From NCBI RefSeq assembly GCF_900110375.1, contig NZ_FODN01000005.1, positions 1 to 64,000 of the forward strand: 64,000 nt of DNA. Direction: 5' to 3'. The DNA comes from Flavobacterium sinopsychrotolerans (GTDB taxonomy: Bacteria > Bacteroidota > Bacteroidia > Flavobacteriales > Flavobacteriaceae). The notes beneath the pieces are model-generated. The model worked only from the letters and a program-made list of their open reading frames with translations. It had not been told where the DNA came from and did no database searches. Shown here in pieces: positions 44,179 to 53,296 of the stretch (its first letter is position 1; the number at the start of each line of letters is the position of its first letter). Made by a program: the position numbers and the translations under genes.

Positions 44179-45052
44179 TTTAAAAAGTTATTTAAACCTC
44201 CATTTGATTGTTTTTATCTGGGGTTTTACCGCCATTTTAGGCGCTTTAATTACCATAACAGCAGATGCTTTGGTTTGGTATCGCATGTTTTTTGCAGCTG
44301 TTTTTTTAGCGCTGTTTTTGGTTTTTAAGAAAAAATCGTTTCGAATTCCCTTAAAATCGTTCCTCAAATTGATTTTCGTAGGGTTATTGATTGCGTTACA
44401 TTGGATCTTTTTTTTCAAAGCGATTCATGTTTCTAATGTGTCGATAACACTGTCGGTTTTTTCATTGGGTGCTTTTTTCGCATCTATTTTGGAGCCGCTT
44501 TTTTATGGTCGAAAGGTTTTGTGGTACGAAGTCTTTTTTGGACTCATCATAATCGCTGGATTGGCACTGATTATGAAAGTCGAAATCAATTACCTTGACG
44601 GAATGTTATATGCTTTAGCATCCATTATATTAGGTGTTTTGTTCACACTGATGAACGGAAAACTGATTGCAGATCACGATCCTTCAGTAATCTCATTTTA
44701 TGAATTTTTGGCGGGCGTTGCCTTCATTACTATTTACTTTTTATTTCAAGGGAAATTTACATTGGACTTTTTTGTATTGACTACAAATAATTGGATTTTA
44801 ATCCTGATTTTAGCCTCGGTTTGTACCGCGTATGCTTTTACGGCATCGGTGAAAGTAATGCAAAAACTAACGCCGTACACGGTCATGTTGACTACTAATT
44901 TAGAGCCGGTTTACGGAATTGTATTAGCGTATTTCATCCTTGGCGGAAAAGAGAAAATGAGTTTTGAATTTTATATTGGCGCACTGATAATAGTAATCAC
45001 AGTAATCCTAAATGGTGCAATTAAACACTATCAAAAGGGTAAAACAGAATAA
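44165..45052 (+). CDS. EamA/DMT-superfamily transporter
   Basis: 295 residues, ten predicted spans in two EamA repeats (first IVFIWGFTAILGALITITAD, second ILGVLFTLMNGKLIADHDPS ... YTVMLTTNLEPVYGIVLAYF). Members export metabolites such as amino acids; this one's substrate is unknown. The start lies inside the end of the LptF/G gene (14-base overlap), so the two are translationally coupled. Confidence 0.92.
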   Translation: MQNDNLKSYLNLHLIVFIWGFTAILGALITITADALVWYRMFFAAVFLALFLVFKKKSFRIPLKSFLKLIFVGLLIALHWIFFFKAIHVSNVSITLSVFSLGAFFASILEPLFYGRKVLWYEVFFGLIIIAGLALIMKVEINYLDGMLYALASIILGVLFTLMNGKLIADHDPSVISFYEFLAGVAFITIYFLFQGKFTLDFFVLTTNNWILILILASVCTAYAFTASVKVMQKLTPYTVMLTTNLEPVYGIVLAYFILGGKEKMSFEFYIGALIIVITVILNGAIKHYQKGKTE

Positions 45053-45125
45053 GAACTTCCTGCTTTATTGAAGCAAACTTTTACATATAAATAGAATATT
45101 TACCTTTTCGAACGATTTAAAATTT

Positions 45126-45133
45126 TATATTTG
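45126..45133 (+). promoter_or_regulatory. -7 element before accA
   Basis: TATATTTG fits TAnnTTTG 35 bases before the accA ATG; no good TTG at -33. Confidence 0.5.
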
Positions 45134-45167
45134 CGGTTCGAAATAAAAACAAAAACGCAAAAATCCT

Positions 45168-46121
45168 ATGGAATATTTAGATTTTGAGCTTCCAATAAAA
45201 GAACTAGAAGAACAGTTAGACAAATGTCTCGTTATTGGTCAGGAATCAGATGTTGATGTAACGAATACTTGCAAACAAATCAACAAGAAACTAGAAGAGA
45301 CTAAAAGAAATATTTATAAAAACCTGACTGCTTGGCAACGCGTTCAACTTTCTAGACATCCAAGTCGTCCGTATACAATGGATCACGTTCGCGCTTTGTG
45401 CGGTGATACTTTTCTGGAACTTTTTGGAGACAGAGGTTTTAAAGATGATAAAGCCATGATTGGTGGTTTAGGAAAAATTGACGGACAATCGTTTATGATT
45501 GTGGGTCAACAAAAAGGATTCAATACTAAGACGCGTCAGTTCCGTAATTTCGGAATGGCCAATCCGGAAGGATATAGAAAAGCGTTGCGATTGATGAAAA
45601 TGGCCGAGAAATTTGGCATTCCAGTTTTGACTTTGATTGATACTCCGGGCGCTTATCCAGGATTAGAAGCAGAGGAACGCGGACAAGGAGAAGCCATTGC
45701 CAGAAACATATTTGAAATGATTCGCTTAAAAGTGCCTATTATCACCGTTATTGTTGGTGAAGGAGCTTCTGGAGGAGCATTAGGAATAGGAGTGGGTGAC
45801 AAAGTATATATGATGGAAAACACTTGGTATTCCGTTATTTCTCCAGAATCTTGTTCTTCTATTTTATGGAAAAGCTGGGAATACAAAGAACAGGCTGCTG
45901 AGGCTTTGAAATTGACTTCGGCTGACATGAAAAAGCAAAAATTAGTAGATGATATTATTCCAGAACCGTTAGGTGGAGCACACTACGACAGAGAAACTGC
46001 TTTCAAAACCGTAGAGCAATATATTATGAAGGGTTTTAATGAGTTGAAAGACTTATCAACAGAACAATTAATTGCCCAAAGGATGGATAAATACAGCAAA
46101 ATGGGCGAATATAAAGAGTAA
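45168..46121 (+). CDS. accA: acetyl-CoA carboxylase carboxyltransferase subunit alpha
   Basis: 317 residues, normal length. AccA and AccD form the carboxyltransferase that makes malonyl-CoA for fatty acid synthesis. Recognisable blocks: [60 protein letters not shown] and [20 protein letters not shown] (oxyanion region). accD is not in the window. A strong terminator follows. Confidence 0.98.
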   Translation: MEYLDFELPIKELEEQLDKCLVIGQESDVDVTNTCKQINKKLEETKRNIYKNLTAWQRVQLSRHPSRPYTMDHVRALCGDTFLELFGDRGFKDDKAMIGGLGKIDGQSFMIVGQQKGFNTKTRQFRNFGMANPEGYRKALRLMKMAEKFGIPVLTLIDTPGAYPGLEAEERGQGEAIARNIFEMIRLKVPIITVIVGEGASGGALGIGVGDKVYMMENTWYSVISPESCSSILWKSWEYKEQAAEALKLTSADMKKQKLVDDIIPEPLGGAHYDRETAFKTVEQYIMKGFNELKDLSTEQLIAQRMDKYSKMGEYKE

Positions 46122-46144
46122 AATCTTACAATTTAATACTTAAT

Positions 46145-46181
46145 CCGTCTCGCGCTAGAACCTAGAACGAGACGGGTTTTT
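46145..46181 (+). terminator. terminator after accA
   Basis: CCGTCTCG (46145-46152) pairs with CGAGACGG (46168-46175), followed by eight T residues. Confidence 0.9.
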
Positions 46182-46272
46182 TTTGGGTTATAAACAAAAA
46201 ATAGTTAGTTATGAACAATTATTTATAACAACTCAACAACCATATTTTTTTAATTTTCGTTACTTTCGCTCT

Positions 46273-47817
46273 ATGGAAAACTTCAGAAATATTAATCCTG
46301 TGAAGGTTGATAAAACTACTATTATAAGCCTTGAAAAAGGAAAATTGCAACCGCAGGTTCTCGATTTAGAGGAGGCTGTATTGGGTGCTATGATGATTGA
46401 TAAAAAAGGGGTTGATGATGTAATTGACATTTTACAGCCCGATGCTTTTTATAAAGAAGCACACAAACATATTTTTGAGGCTATCGTTCAACTATTTACA
46501 GAAACACAGCCTATTGACTTATTAACCGTTTCTGCCCAACTGAAGAAAAATGCAAAACTGGATTTAGCCGGCGGTGATTTTTATTTAATTCAGCTTACGC
46601 AAAAGATATCGTCTTCGGCACACATTGAATTTCACTCCAGAATTATTCTTCAAAAATTTATTCAGCGCAGTTTGATTCGGATTTCGACTGAAATTATCGA
46701 AGATTCTTACGACGAAACAACGGATGTTTTTGACTTATTAGACAGAGCCGAATCTAAATTATACGAGGTTACACAAGGAAATATCAAACGAAGTTCCGAA
46801 ACGGCGCAGAGTTTAGTATTGCAAGCCAAAAAACGTATTGAGGAAATCGCCGGTCAAGAGGGATTGAGTGGTGTAGCTACTGGTTTTGACAAGTTAGACA
46901 AGATTACTTCCGGTTGGCAACCAAGTGATTTAATTATTATAGCGGCAAGACCTGCAATGGGTAAGACCGCATTCGTATTATCAATGGCCAGAAATATGGC
47001 AATTGATTTCGGAATGCCAGTTGCCTTATTTTCTTTGGAGATGGCATCAGTTCAGTTGATCACCCGTTTGATTTCTTCGGAAACAGGTTTGTCCTCAGAG
47101 AAATTACGTACCGGAAAATTAGAAAAACACGAATGGGAACAGTTGAGTACTAAAGTGAAGAATTTAGAAAAAGCACCATTATTTATTGATGATACGCCTT
47201 CCCTATCGATTTTTGATTTACGTGCAAAAGCCAGACGTTTGGTGTCCCAACATGGAATCCGAATTATAATTGTCGATTATTTACAATTGATGACGGCAGG
47301 AGGAAACGGAAAAGGTGGAGGAAATAGAGAGCAGGAGATTTCTACGATTTCCCGAAACTTAAAAGCTTTAGCTAAGGAATTGAACGTTCCTGTAATTGCA
47401 CTTTCGCAATTGTCGCGTGCGGTAGAAACGCGTGGATCCAGCAAAAGACCTTTATTATCTGATTTACGTGAATCGGGAGCGATTGAGCAAGATGCCGATA
47501 TTGTATCTTTTTTATATCGTCCCGAATATTACAAAATTGACGAATGGGATGATGATGAAGCATCACCTACAGCTGGTCAGGCAGAAATAATGATTGCAAA
47601 ACACCGTAACGGTAGTATTGAAAACGTTCGATTGAAGTTTATTGGACATTTAGGAAAATTTGACAATCTGGAAGATTACAGCGGCGGGTATGATGATTTA
47701 CCATCGAGCATGAATCAGGATGACAATCCTTTTATTACTAAAAATCTACCCTCTGCTAATGATGCTTTTGGAAGCAATTTGAATGATCCTGATGATGACA
47801 GCGACGTTCCTTTTTAG
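46273..47817 (+). CDS. dnaB: replicative DNA helicase
   Basis: 514 residues from ATG 46273 (MENFRNINPVKVDKTTIISL). N-terminal DnaB domain (LDLEEAVLGAMMIDKKGVDD), linker, and RecA-like core with Walker A ARPAMGKTAFVLSMAR, Walker B IIIVDYLQLM, and the motif SDLRESGAIEQDADIVSFLY. It unwinds DNA ahead of the replication fork as a hexamer. The upstream in-frame start at 46183 would overlap the accA terminator, so the internal ATG is preferred. The C-terminal 40 residues are acidic and poorly conserved, as usual. Confidence 0.97.
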   Translation: MENFRNINPVKVDKTTIISLEKGKLQPQVLDLEEAVLGAMMIDKKGVDDVIDILQPDAFYKEAHKHIFEAIVQLFTETQPIDLLTVSAQLKKNAKLDLAGGDFYLIQLTQKISSSAHIEFHSRIILQKFIQRSLIRISTEIIEDSYDETTDVFDLLDRAESKLYEVTQGNIKRSSETAQSLVLQAKKRIEEIAGQEGLSGVATGFDKLDKITSGWQPSDLIIIAARPAMGKTAFVLSMARNMAIDFGMPVALFSLEMASVQLITRLISSETGLSSEKLRTGKLEKHEWEQLSTKVKNLEKAPLFIDDTPSLSIFDLRAKARRLVSQHGIRIIIVDYLQLMTAGGNGKGGGNREQEISTISRNLKALAKELNVPVIALSQLSRAVETRGSSKRPLLSDLRESGAIEQDADIVSFLYRPEYYKIDEWDDDEASPTAGQAEIMIAKHRNGSIENVRLKFIGHLGKFDNLEDYSGGYDDLPSSMNQDDNPFITKNLPSANDAFGSNLNDPDDDSDVPF

Positions 47818-48094
47818 GAATACATTACACTCAGTATCAATCTAATCAACTGAATTATTAACGACTCTATTCTAAAAAAATCAACTAATTTATCAAACAC
47901 ACAGAGAAAGCATACTTTTAGAATGACATTTTACTTTTAAAATCATTGTTGTTTTCTTAAACTTCTTCTTGATATAACAGCAGGATTTATAATCTGAATC
48001 CAAAAAAACTTATTCGCGGACAATGTAATTACTTACCTTTTGAACAAGAAAACAATTATCAAGCTATAGATAAAGATTAAAAAAAAAATCATAA
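47818..48094. other. intergenic region, no gene seen
   Basis: About 280 bases between dnaB and the convergent terminator. AT-rich; no coding frame, promoter or notable repeat that I can support. Confidence 0.5.
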
Positions 48095-48125
48095 AAAAAC
48101 CAGTTCAATTGAACTGGTTTTTTTT
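48095..48125. terminator. bidirectional terminator between dnaB and the FKBP lipoprotein gene
   Basis: The palindrome AAAACCAGTTCAATTGAACTGGTTTT with A/T runs on both sides serves either strand. Confidence 0.85.
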
Positions 48126-48142
48126 ATGAAAAAAATTTCTAT

Positions 48143-49111
48143 TTAATTACACTTTACTAAATGTCTTTTGATTCTGGTAGGATCAGTAGTATTACCATCA
48201 CAACTCGGAATCGCTTCAAAAGGGATTAATGCACCATTAGCATCAGTTATTTCCAATTTAGTAGATTTCCCATCACCATCATCATCAACATCTAAAAAAT
48301 TAGGAATTCCATCGCCATCTGTATCATCCGGATTTACAACTCCTGTTGCTAAAATACGCATGTAGTCATCTCCGTTAATATCTTCTTGAAAATTTAGAAT
48401 GCCATCGCCATCGGAATCTAGTCTGTTGATTTCATATAATTTAAAACTAAAAACCAGAGGTGCGTAGGCCGGAATAGAAGCACTTCCTGCATTATAATAC
48501 CCTAATCCTGAAGGAATAAACATTACACCTGCTCCATAATCTTTATATGAAATTGTACCATCAGCATTAGAAGAGTAAGTTCCAGTTTTAAATTCTGGAA
48601 AAGTTTCTCCCCATCCTGTTATTGTACCAAGCAAACTAAAGAATTGTTGTGGGTTTTTTACCACTTCAAATTGTGTCGCGGAAAATGTTGTAACTTCAGA
48701 TACCGTTTGGCGTGATAAATAATCTCCTTTATAAGCAGCCAAAACAGCATCTGCATTTGAAGGAGAAACTCCTGTTCCTTCTCTTAAAACTAAGTAGTAT
48801 AATTTATAAGTAATATCGTGAAGACTCACTTCTTTACTTAAAAGCTTAGGAAAAGTTGCGCTATTTAAATATGAAAAAATAGACGGCTGCGTCCCTCCTG
48901 TTGGAATTTTAGAAATTTTAGTATCAACATCAGGTGAAACATCTTCTATATAATAGTTTTTTAAATATTCTTCAATATCAGTTAAATCAGTTGCATATTG
49001 CACTGCATAGTCTCTTGGTGGTGTAATTTCTGCTGCCGCATCATCCTTTGAACATGAAAATAAAGAGAGGGTTGTAATTGATAAAATAAAATAATACTTA
49101 AATTTGTTCAT
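48143..49111 (-). CDS. FKBP-type peptidyl-prolyl isomerase lipoprotein with calcium-type repeats
   Basis: 322 residues from ATG 49109-49111. Lipobox SLFSCSKDD gives an outer-membrane or periplasmic lipoprotein. The middle holds an FKBP-like domain (AAYKGDYLSRQTVSEVTTFS ... GAGVMFIPSGLGYYNAGSAS ... FSFKLYEI). The C terminus has thrombospondin type-3-like DxDxDG repeats (LDSDGDGILNFQEDINGD, DTDGDGIPNFLDVDDDGDG), likely calcium-binding. FKBP lipoproteins of this kind accompany gliding/secretion in Flavobacterium, but no gld gene is adjacent. The longer upstream frame (49219) would run into the S4 gene on the other strand. Confidence 0.88.
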   Translation of the reverse strand: MNKFKYYFILSITTLSLFSCSKDDAAAEITPPRDYAVQYATDLTDIEEYLKNYYIEDVSPDVDTKISKIPTGGTQPSIFSYLNSATFPKLLSKEVSLHDITYKLYYLVLREGTGVSPSNADAVLAAYKGDYLSRQTVSEVTTFSATQFEVVKNPQQFFSLLGTITGWGETFPEFKTGTYSSNADGTISYKDYGAGVMFIPSGLGYYNAGSASIPAYAPLVFSFKLYEINRLDSDGDGILNFQEDINGDDYMRILATGVVNPDDTDGDGIPNFLDVDDDGDGKSTKLEITDANGALIPFEAIPSCDGNTTDPTRIKRHLVKCN

Positions 49112-49190
49112 TATAGCTAATTTTTTAAGTGCGCAAGATACAATATTGATTGATTTTTGTAAACTATTTAACTCCGATTTTAGAAAATTT

Positions 49191-49580
49191 ATGAGAATAG
49201 ATAAATATTTGTGGTGCATGCGGTATTACAAAACCCGAAATATGGTTACTGAAGCCTGCAAAAAAAATCATGTAACAGTAAATGGCCTTGTAGCCAAGCC
49301 CTCAAAGGAAGTCTTCCCTACTGACAAAATTACGTTCCGGAAAGACCAAATTACCCAAATCATTACTGTTTTAGACATTCCTGAGAATCGTGTTGGGGCA
49401 AAACTCGTTGATATGTATCGAAAAAACGAAACTCCGGCTGAAGCTTATGCGCATTTGGAATTACTAAAATTATCCAAAGAACATTACCGCAAAAATGGTA
49501 CTGGAAGACCAACCAAAAAAGACAGGAGGGATATTGACGAATTTGGAAATGAAATAATTACTGATGGAGATGAAGATTAA
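49191..49580 (+). CDS. S4-domain RNA-binding protein (Hsp15/HslR-like)
   Basis: 129 residues from ATG 49191. MRIDKYLWCMRYYKTRNMVT followed by VTVNGLVAKPSKEVFPTDKI is the S4 fold of the Hsp15 family, which binds stalled 50S subunits carrying nascent peptidyl-tRNA. A basic C terminus (GRPTKKDRRDIDEF) and acidic tail follow. The intergenic gap to the divergent FKBP gene is 79 bases and a longer start (49104) would overlap that gene's start, so the internal ATG is preferred. Confidence 0.92.
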   Translation: MRIDKYLWCMRYYKTRNMVTEACKKNHVTVNGLVAKPSKEVFPTDKITFRKDQITQIITVLDIPENRVGAKLVDMYRKNETPAEAYAHLELLKLSKEHYRKNGTGRPTKKDRRDIDEFGNEIITDGDED

Positions 49581-49649
49581 AAAAAATAGGATTTAGTCTT
49601 TTAATCAAAAACCATAATTATGTATAACATTAAACTATAAATTAAAATA

Positions 49650-50150
49650 ATGAGCAAAAATATCATTTTAACAAATCAGGAAATCGAGCATCAAATAAAA
49701 AGGATTGCTTACCAGATCTACGAAACTTTTGTTGATGAAGAAGAAATTGTCATTGCTGGAATTGCAAGTAATGGTTTTACTTTTGCAAAAAAAATAGCGG
49801 CAGTACTAGAAACCATTTCTCCGCTAAAGGTTTCGCTTTGCGAAGTTCAAATTAACAAACAAAATCCCCAATTACCTATTCATACCTCTTTATCAAAAGA
49901 ACAGTATACCAATAAAGGTTTGATTCTTGTTGATGACGTATTAAATTCAGGCACCACATTAATCTATGCCATAAGACATTTCATAGACGTTCCTTTGAAA
50001 AAATTCAAAACGGCTGTACTTGTAGATAGAAACCACAAGAAATATCCCGTAAAAGCCGATTTCAAGGGAATATCTCTTTCAACATCATTATTAGAGCATG
50101 TACAAGTAGTTTTTGATGAAGATGGAAACAGTTATGCTTATTTAAGCTAA
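49650..50150 (+). CDS. phosphoribosyltransferase (PyrR-like family)
   Basis: 166 residues of the type I PRTase fold with the PRPP loop LILVDDVLNSGTTLIYAI and an N-terminal EEEIVIAGIASNGFTFAKKI. PyrR-type family members bind UMP/PRPP or form nucleotides from free bases; the exact substrate cannot be read. The 3' end overlaps the convergent aroK gene by 9 bases. Confidence 0.88.
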   Translation: MSKNIILTNQEIEHQIKRIAYQIYETFVDEEEIVIAGIASNGFTFAKKIAAVLETISPLKVSLCEVQINKQNPQLPIHTSLSKEQYTNKGLILVDDVLNSGTTLIYAIRHFIDVPLKKFKTAVLVDRNHKKYPVKADFKGISLSTSLLEHVQVVFDEDGNSYAYLS

Positions 50151-50660
50151 GATGCTTACAATGTCCAGAACAACCTGATCAATCGTTTTATCATCAACAC
50201 TCACTTTATACTGTGCCTGATTGTAATAAAAACTTCTTTCGAAGAGGTGCGTTGCAATAAACTCTTTCATCTCCTCATCACTTTTGTTAGCGATGAGGGG
50301 TCTTTTGCTTTTATTAGCAGACAACCTGCTAAATAAAGTTTCAATTGAAGCTTTAAGATAAATGGAAACAACATTATCTGCTTTTAGCAGCTCATGATTA
50401 TTGGCATAACAAGGCGTTCCTCCGCCCAAACCTATAATTAATCGCTCCGGCGAATTCAATAATTCGATGAAAACTTCGTGCTCCAACTTTCTAAAATAAA
50501 TTTCTCCATGCTTTTCAAAAATGGCATTTATGGATAAATTCACTTTTTCTTCTATCTTTATATCCAAATCCACAAAAGGGATTCCGATATTTTTTGACAA
50601 CTTATTTGCAATAGTGGACTTCCCGCACCCCATATAGCCTAATAATATAATTTTTCTCAT
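50142..50660 (-). CDS. aroK: shikimate kinase
   Basis: 172 residues. P-loop GYMGCGKSTIANKLSK, shikimate-binding Asp in FVDLDIKIEEK, and GLGGGTPCY. It phosphorylates shikimate at O3 in aromatic amino acid synthesis. It overlaps the PRTase gene tail to tail by 9 bases. Confidence 0.96.
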   Translation of the reverse strand: MRKIILLGYMGCGKSTIANKLSKNIGIPFVDLDIKIEEKVNLSINAIFEKHGEIYFRKLEHEVFIELLNSPERLIIGLGGGTPCYANNHELLKADNVVSIYLKASIETLFSRLSANKSKRPLIANKSDEEMKEFIATHLFERSFYYNQAQYKVSVDDKTIDQVVLDIVSILA

Positions 50661-50730
50661 GAAATAAAACCTTATAAATTAAGGCATTAAGATTTATTGT
50701 TTAAAAAAGACAAATTTATAATAAAATTGC

Positions 50731-50762
50731 TTGGAAAACTCCAAAATAAGTCCTTATATTTG
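50731..50762 (+). promoter_or_regulatory. tRNA-Lys operon promoter
   Basis: TTG (50731-50733), 21-base spacer, TATATTTG (50755-50762), followed by CACCCGCATT, the same start as the promoter at 79-108. Confidence 0.75.
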
Positions 50763-50786
50763 CACCCGCATTCAAGGAAAGAATAT

Positions 50787-50859
50787 GACTCGATAGCTCA
50801 GTTGGTAGAGCACATCACTTTTAATGATGGGGTCCTGGGTTCGAGCCCCAGTCGGGTCA
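50787..50859 (+). tRNA. tRNA-Lys (anticodon TTT)
   Basis: A full cloverleaf: acceptor GACTCGA with TCGGGTC, D arm with AGCTCAGTTGGTAGAGC, anticodon stem with loop CTTTTAA, TPsiC arm GGTTCGAGCCC, discriminator A. CCA is not encoded. 73 bases. Confidence 0.97.
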
Positions 50860-50898
50860 CAATTTTAGTGATCAACACATAATTTTCTTGAAAGCATT

Positions 50899-50971
50899 GA
50901 CTCGATAGCTCAGTTGGTAGAGCACATCACTTTTAATGATGGGGTCCTGGGTTCGAGCCCCAGTCGGGTCA
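50899..50971 (+). tRNA. tRNA-Lys (anticodon TTT), second copy
   Basis: Identical in sequence to the first tRNA-Lys 112 bases upstream, pointing to recent duplication or gene conversion. Same promoter. Confidence 0.97.
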
Positions 50972-51013
50972 CAAAAGGTCGAGTAATTTATTACTTGACC
51001 TTTTCTTTTTTAA

Positions 51014-51096
51014 GGCCACGTGGAGAAACGGTAGACTTGCCAGCTTGAGGGGCTGGTGCTCGCAAGGGCGTGTGGGTTCAAATCCCACCGTGGTCA
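51014..51096 (+). tRNA. tRNA-Leu (anticodon GAG)
   Basis: 83 bases with a long variable arm (TGCTCGCAAGGGCGT), anticodon loop TTGAGGG, TPsiC arm GGGTTCAAATCCC, acceptor GGCCACG with CGTGGTC. Reads CUU/CUC codons. CCA not encoded. Confidence 0.95.
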
Positions 51097-51111
51097 CTTT
51101 TAAAACAAATA

Positions 51112-51150
51112 AAATCCTAATAACTTTTAAATAAGTGATTAGGATTTTTT
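51112..51150 (+). terminator. terminator of the tRNA cluster
   Basis: AAATCCTAATAACTT pairs with AAGTGATTAGGATTT (one bulge), followed by a short T run. It is 16 bases after the tRNA-Leu. Confidence 0.85.
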
Positions 51151-51278
51151 GCTTTTATGATATGTATTATTCTGTATTTTTAATTTTTGTATTCCTTTTA
51201 AATATCCCTTTTCATTGAAAAATATTTTGTTTTAGCTTCACATTTGTTTACAAAACAAGACAGCACTTCAAATCTTTC

Positions 51279-51449
51279 TTAAAACGTCGTAAAAAAATCA
51301 TCAAGAGTATTTAAAAAAAACATACTCATCAAAATTACAACTGCCACACCTCCTGTCATCAAGAAAAAAGTGCCAATGTATAAAAATGCTGTGTTATTTC
51401 TTTGTCCTAAAGATTTATAATTATGTTTTACTTGTGCTGTGCTTTTCAT
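51279..51449 (-). CDS. small membrane protein, 56 aa
   Basis: A short frame (ATG 51447-51449, stop 51279-51281) that begins MKSTAQVKHNYKSLGQRNNT and then has one long span (AFLYIGTFFLMTGGVAVVIL, about 21-46) and an acidic/aromatic tail (TLDDFFTTF). Single-span proteins of this form are frequent in Bacteroidota. It sits between the tRNA cluster and the DUF4252 operon terminator. Homology is not established. Confidence 0.45.
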   Translation of the reverse strand: MKSTAQVKHNYKSLGQRNNTAFLYIGTFFLMTGGVAVVILMSMFFLNTLDDFFTTF

Positions 51450-51597
51450 CTTCGATGCCGAATTAATTTGATAAATAGTTCAAAATCTATTATGTAGTAA
51501 AATTACAAGTATAAAAAAGCTTTTACAATACCCACTTTTAGTGATTTTTAATGCTGCTAATACAAACAATTACTGATAATCAATTTTTGAACAATAA

Positions 51598-51630
51598 AAA
51601 AGCGTCTTGACATAACATCAAGACGCTTTT
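51598..51630 (-). terminator. terminator of the sigma/DUF4252 operon
   Basis: AGCGTCTTGA (51601-51610) pairs with TCAAGACGCT (51618-51627); on the minus strand T residues follow. It lies 20 bases past the stop of the last DUF4252 gene. Confidence 0.85.
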
Positions 51631-51649
51631 CTATCAAATATAAGCATAT

Positions 51650-52183
51650 TTATTTCATTAATTGCTGCAAGGGCTTCAACTGTTCTAAATCAATATTAGA
51701 TTGCTGTAAAACGCTCATCATAGTCATAATATTAGTAGGATTCATGTCCTTGCCTAAAATTCGAACAACCGCGAAACCGTTATCTTTTTTATTCGCATAA
51801 AAAATGAATTCTTCAATGTGTTCATCCGGACCTACAAAGCTTACCGAAGCACCTTCTTTACCTGAACTAAATTTCATCAGTTGCTGATACTTTTTGTCCT
51901 TTAAAATCAAATCAACTTTAGCGCATTCTGTTTCAAACTCCGTTTTGTTGGTTTCATTCAATTTGAAAGCCAAAACATTCATCTTATCAAACGATTTCAA
52001 AGCATCACTTTGTTCTATTGATAATTTTGTTTTATCAACATTCAAAATACTGGGAGAAACATCAAGTACTACAAAATTTCTATTCTCTGAATTTTCCACA
52101 AAATACTTTTGCAAACTGGGCTCTGAGTTGCAACTGATCAGGAACAAACTAAACAGTAGCGTAATTCCATAAATTGTTTTCAT
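51650..52183 (-). CDS. DUF4252-family lipoprotein
   Basis: 177 residues. Lipobox LFLISCNSEPS, then a soluble domain (SILNVDKTKLSIEQSDALKS ... GKDMNPTNIMTMMSVLQQ) of the DUF4252 type, found downstream of ECF sigma and anti-sigma genes in Bacteroidota. Function is not known. It starts 1 base after the paralog upstream. Confidence 0.82.
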   Translation of the reverse strand: MKTIYGITLLFSLFLISCNSEPSLQKYFVENSENRNFVVLDVSPSILNVDKTKLSIEQSDALKSFDKMNVLAFKLNETNKTEFETECAKVDLILKDKKYQQLMKFSSGKEGASVSFVGPDEHIEEFIFYANKKDNGFAVVRILGKDMNPTNIMTMMSVLQQSNIDLEQLKPLQQLMK

Positions 52184-52184
52184 C

Positions 52185-52760
52185 TTATTTTTTTCCTTTA
52201 GTTGCTTTCTTCAAGTCATCACCACCGGGAATTCTCATTTTATCGGTAAGAACTGAGATTTCATTCAAATCGAAGTTTCCAGTCAAAGACATTAGAACGG
52301 TGTCGTCATTTTTAGCACCTTCAATAAACATCAGTAACTCTCTAATTTGAGAATCTGTTGAACCTGATTTTACTAGAATTTTAATATTTCTGCCATTTTC
52401 ATTCACACGCATCAACTCTTCTAAACCGGCTGATTTGATGTACTTATCTGCAACTACTTTCATTTCTCCTTCTACCCTAGTACTTTTGGTAGTAAAAACT
52501 TTTAGATTATCCAGTTTTTTTATTAGACTCAAGTATTGTTGTGTTTCTTTATCAGAAGCATCTACTTTTACTTTACTCATTAAGTCAAACATTTTTTTAT
52601 TGACTATAATTGAGGTAACATCGTCTTGACCGTCAAATTTATCAAATGCCGCTTGCGCAAAAAATGGACTGGAAACGAATACAAATACTAATGTGAGCAT
52701 TATTTTTTTACTCCAACTTAAATTATTGCTCTTTTTGTTGCTATTGATTGTTGATTTCAT
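52185..52760 (-). CDS. DUF4252-family exported protein
   Basis: 191 residues. Signal region (IMLTLVFVFVSSPFFAQAAF) followed by a DUF4252 domain (FDGQDDVTSIIVNKKMFDLM ... SLTGNFDLNEISVLTDKMRI). It is a paralog of the next gene (51650) with a non-lipidated signal, making a tandem pair. Upstream is a 24-base direct repeat, then the anti-sigma-like gene. Confidence 0.85.
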   Translation of the reverse strand: MKSTINSNKKSNNLSWSKKIMLTLVFVFVSSPFFAQAAFDKFDGQDDVTSIIVNKKMFDLMSKVKVDASDKETQQYLSLIKKLDNLKVFTTKSTRVEGEMKVVADKYIKSAGLEELMRVNENGRNIKILVKSGSTDSQIRELLMFIEGAKNDDTVLMSLTGNFDLNEISVLTDKMRIPGGDDLKKATKGKK

Positions 52761-52814
52761 TTTTTTGTTTTTTACTGTTTATTTAAATTATTTTTTTGTT
52801 TTTTACTGTTTATT
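52760..52814. repeat. 24-base direct repeat upstream of the DUF4252 gene
   Basis: Two identical 24-base copies, T-rich and containing GTTTTTTACTGTTTATT, start at 52760 and 52791, 31 bases apart. The first copy starts at the last base of the start codon region of the 52185 gene and the second lies in the leader; both would be within the mRNA. It may be a slippage or recent duplication product. Confidence 0.7.
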
Positions 52815-52822
52815 CAAAGCAA

Positions 52823-53296
52823 TCAAGAACCTCCTGAGTTTTTTTTGGTCTCGATAAAAACTTTTTCTTTTGTAATTTGATATTCTTGAATATACAATAC
52901 ACTTTCTATGCCAACATTTACATTATCTGACAATAGAGACAATGCTTTTTGGGTTGCTCTGAAAGCCTTTTCAGGATCATCATATGTTCCTAAATCCTGA
53001 CTTTTATTTGCAACATCCAAATTATAATAGGCATAGGTTCCAATTCCCAGCAAAACAACAACCGAAGCTGCAATTGATAACCACGCTACAGTACGTTTAT
53101 TAGATTGTAGTGGAATCTCATGCTTAAACTGAGGCTCTTTTGCAAGAGAGAAATAACCAAATAATGGCTTGTATTGTTCCAAATGCTGCGCAACATTTAG
53201 TGAAGAAAAATAATTACGTAATTCATTTTCTTCTGCAATACTGGTTTCTCCCTGAAAGTATTTTTCTAATAAATTTTCTATTTTAACTGATTCCAT
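52823..53296 (-). CDS. anti-sigma-like membrane protein
   Basis: 157 residues. A cytoplasmic N-terminal part (KIENLLEKYFQGETSIAEEN, ELRNYFSSLNVAQHLEQYKP), one span (VAWLSIAASVVVLLGIGTYA) and an outer tail. The layout is that of small anti-sigma factors or zf-less regulators that accompany ECF sigma factors; no zinc motif is seen. It overlaps the sigma gene by 14 bases. Confidence 0.72.
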   Translation of the reverse strand: MESVKIENLLEKYFQGETSIAEENELRNYFSSLNVAQHLEQYKPLFGYFSLAKEPQFKHEIPLQSNKRTVAWLSIAASVVVLLGIGTYAYYNLDVANKSQDLGTYDDPEKAFRATQKALSLLSDNVNVGIESVLYIQEYQITKEKVFIETKKNSGGS

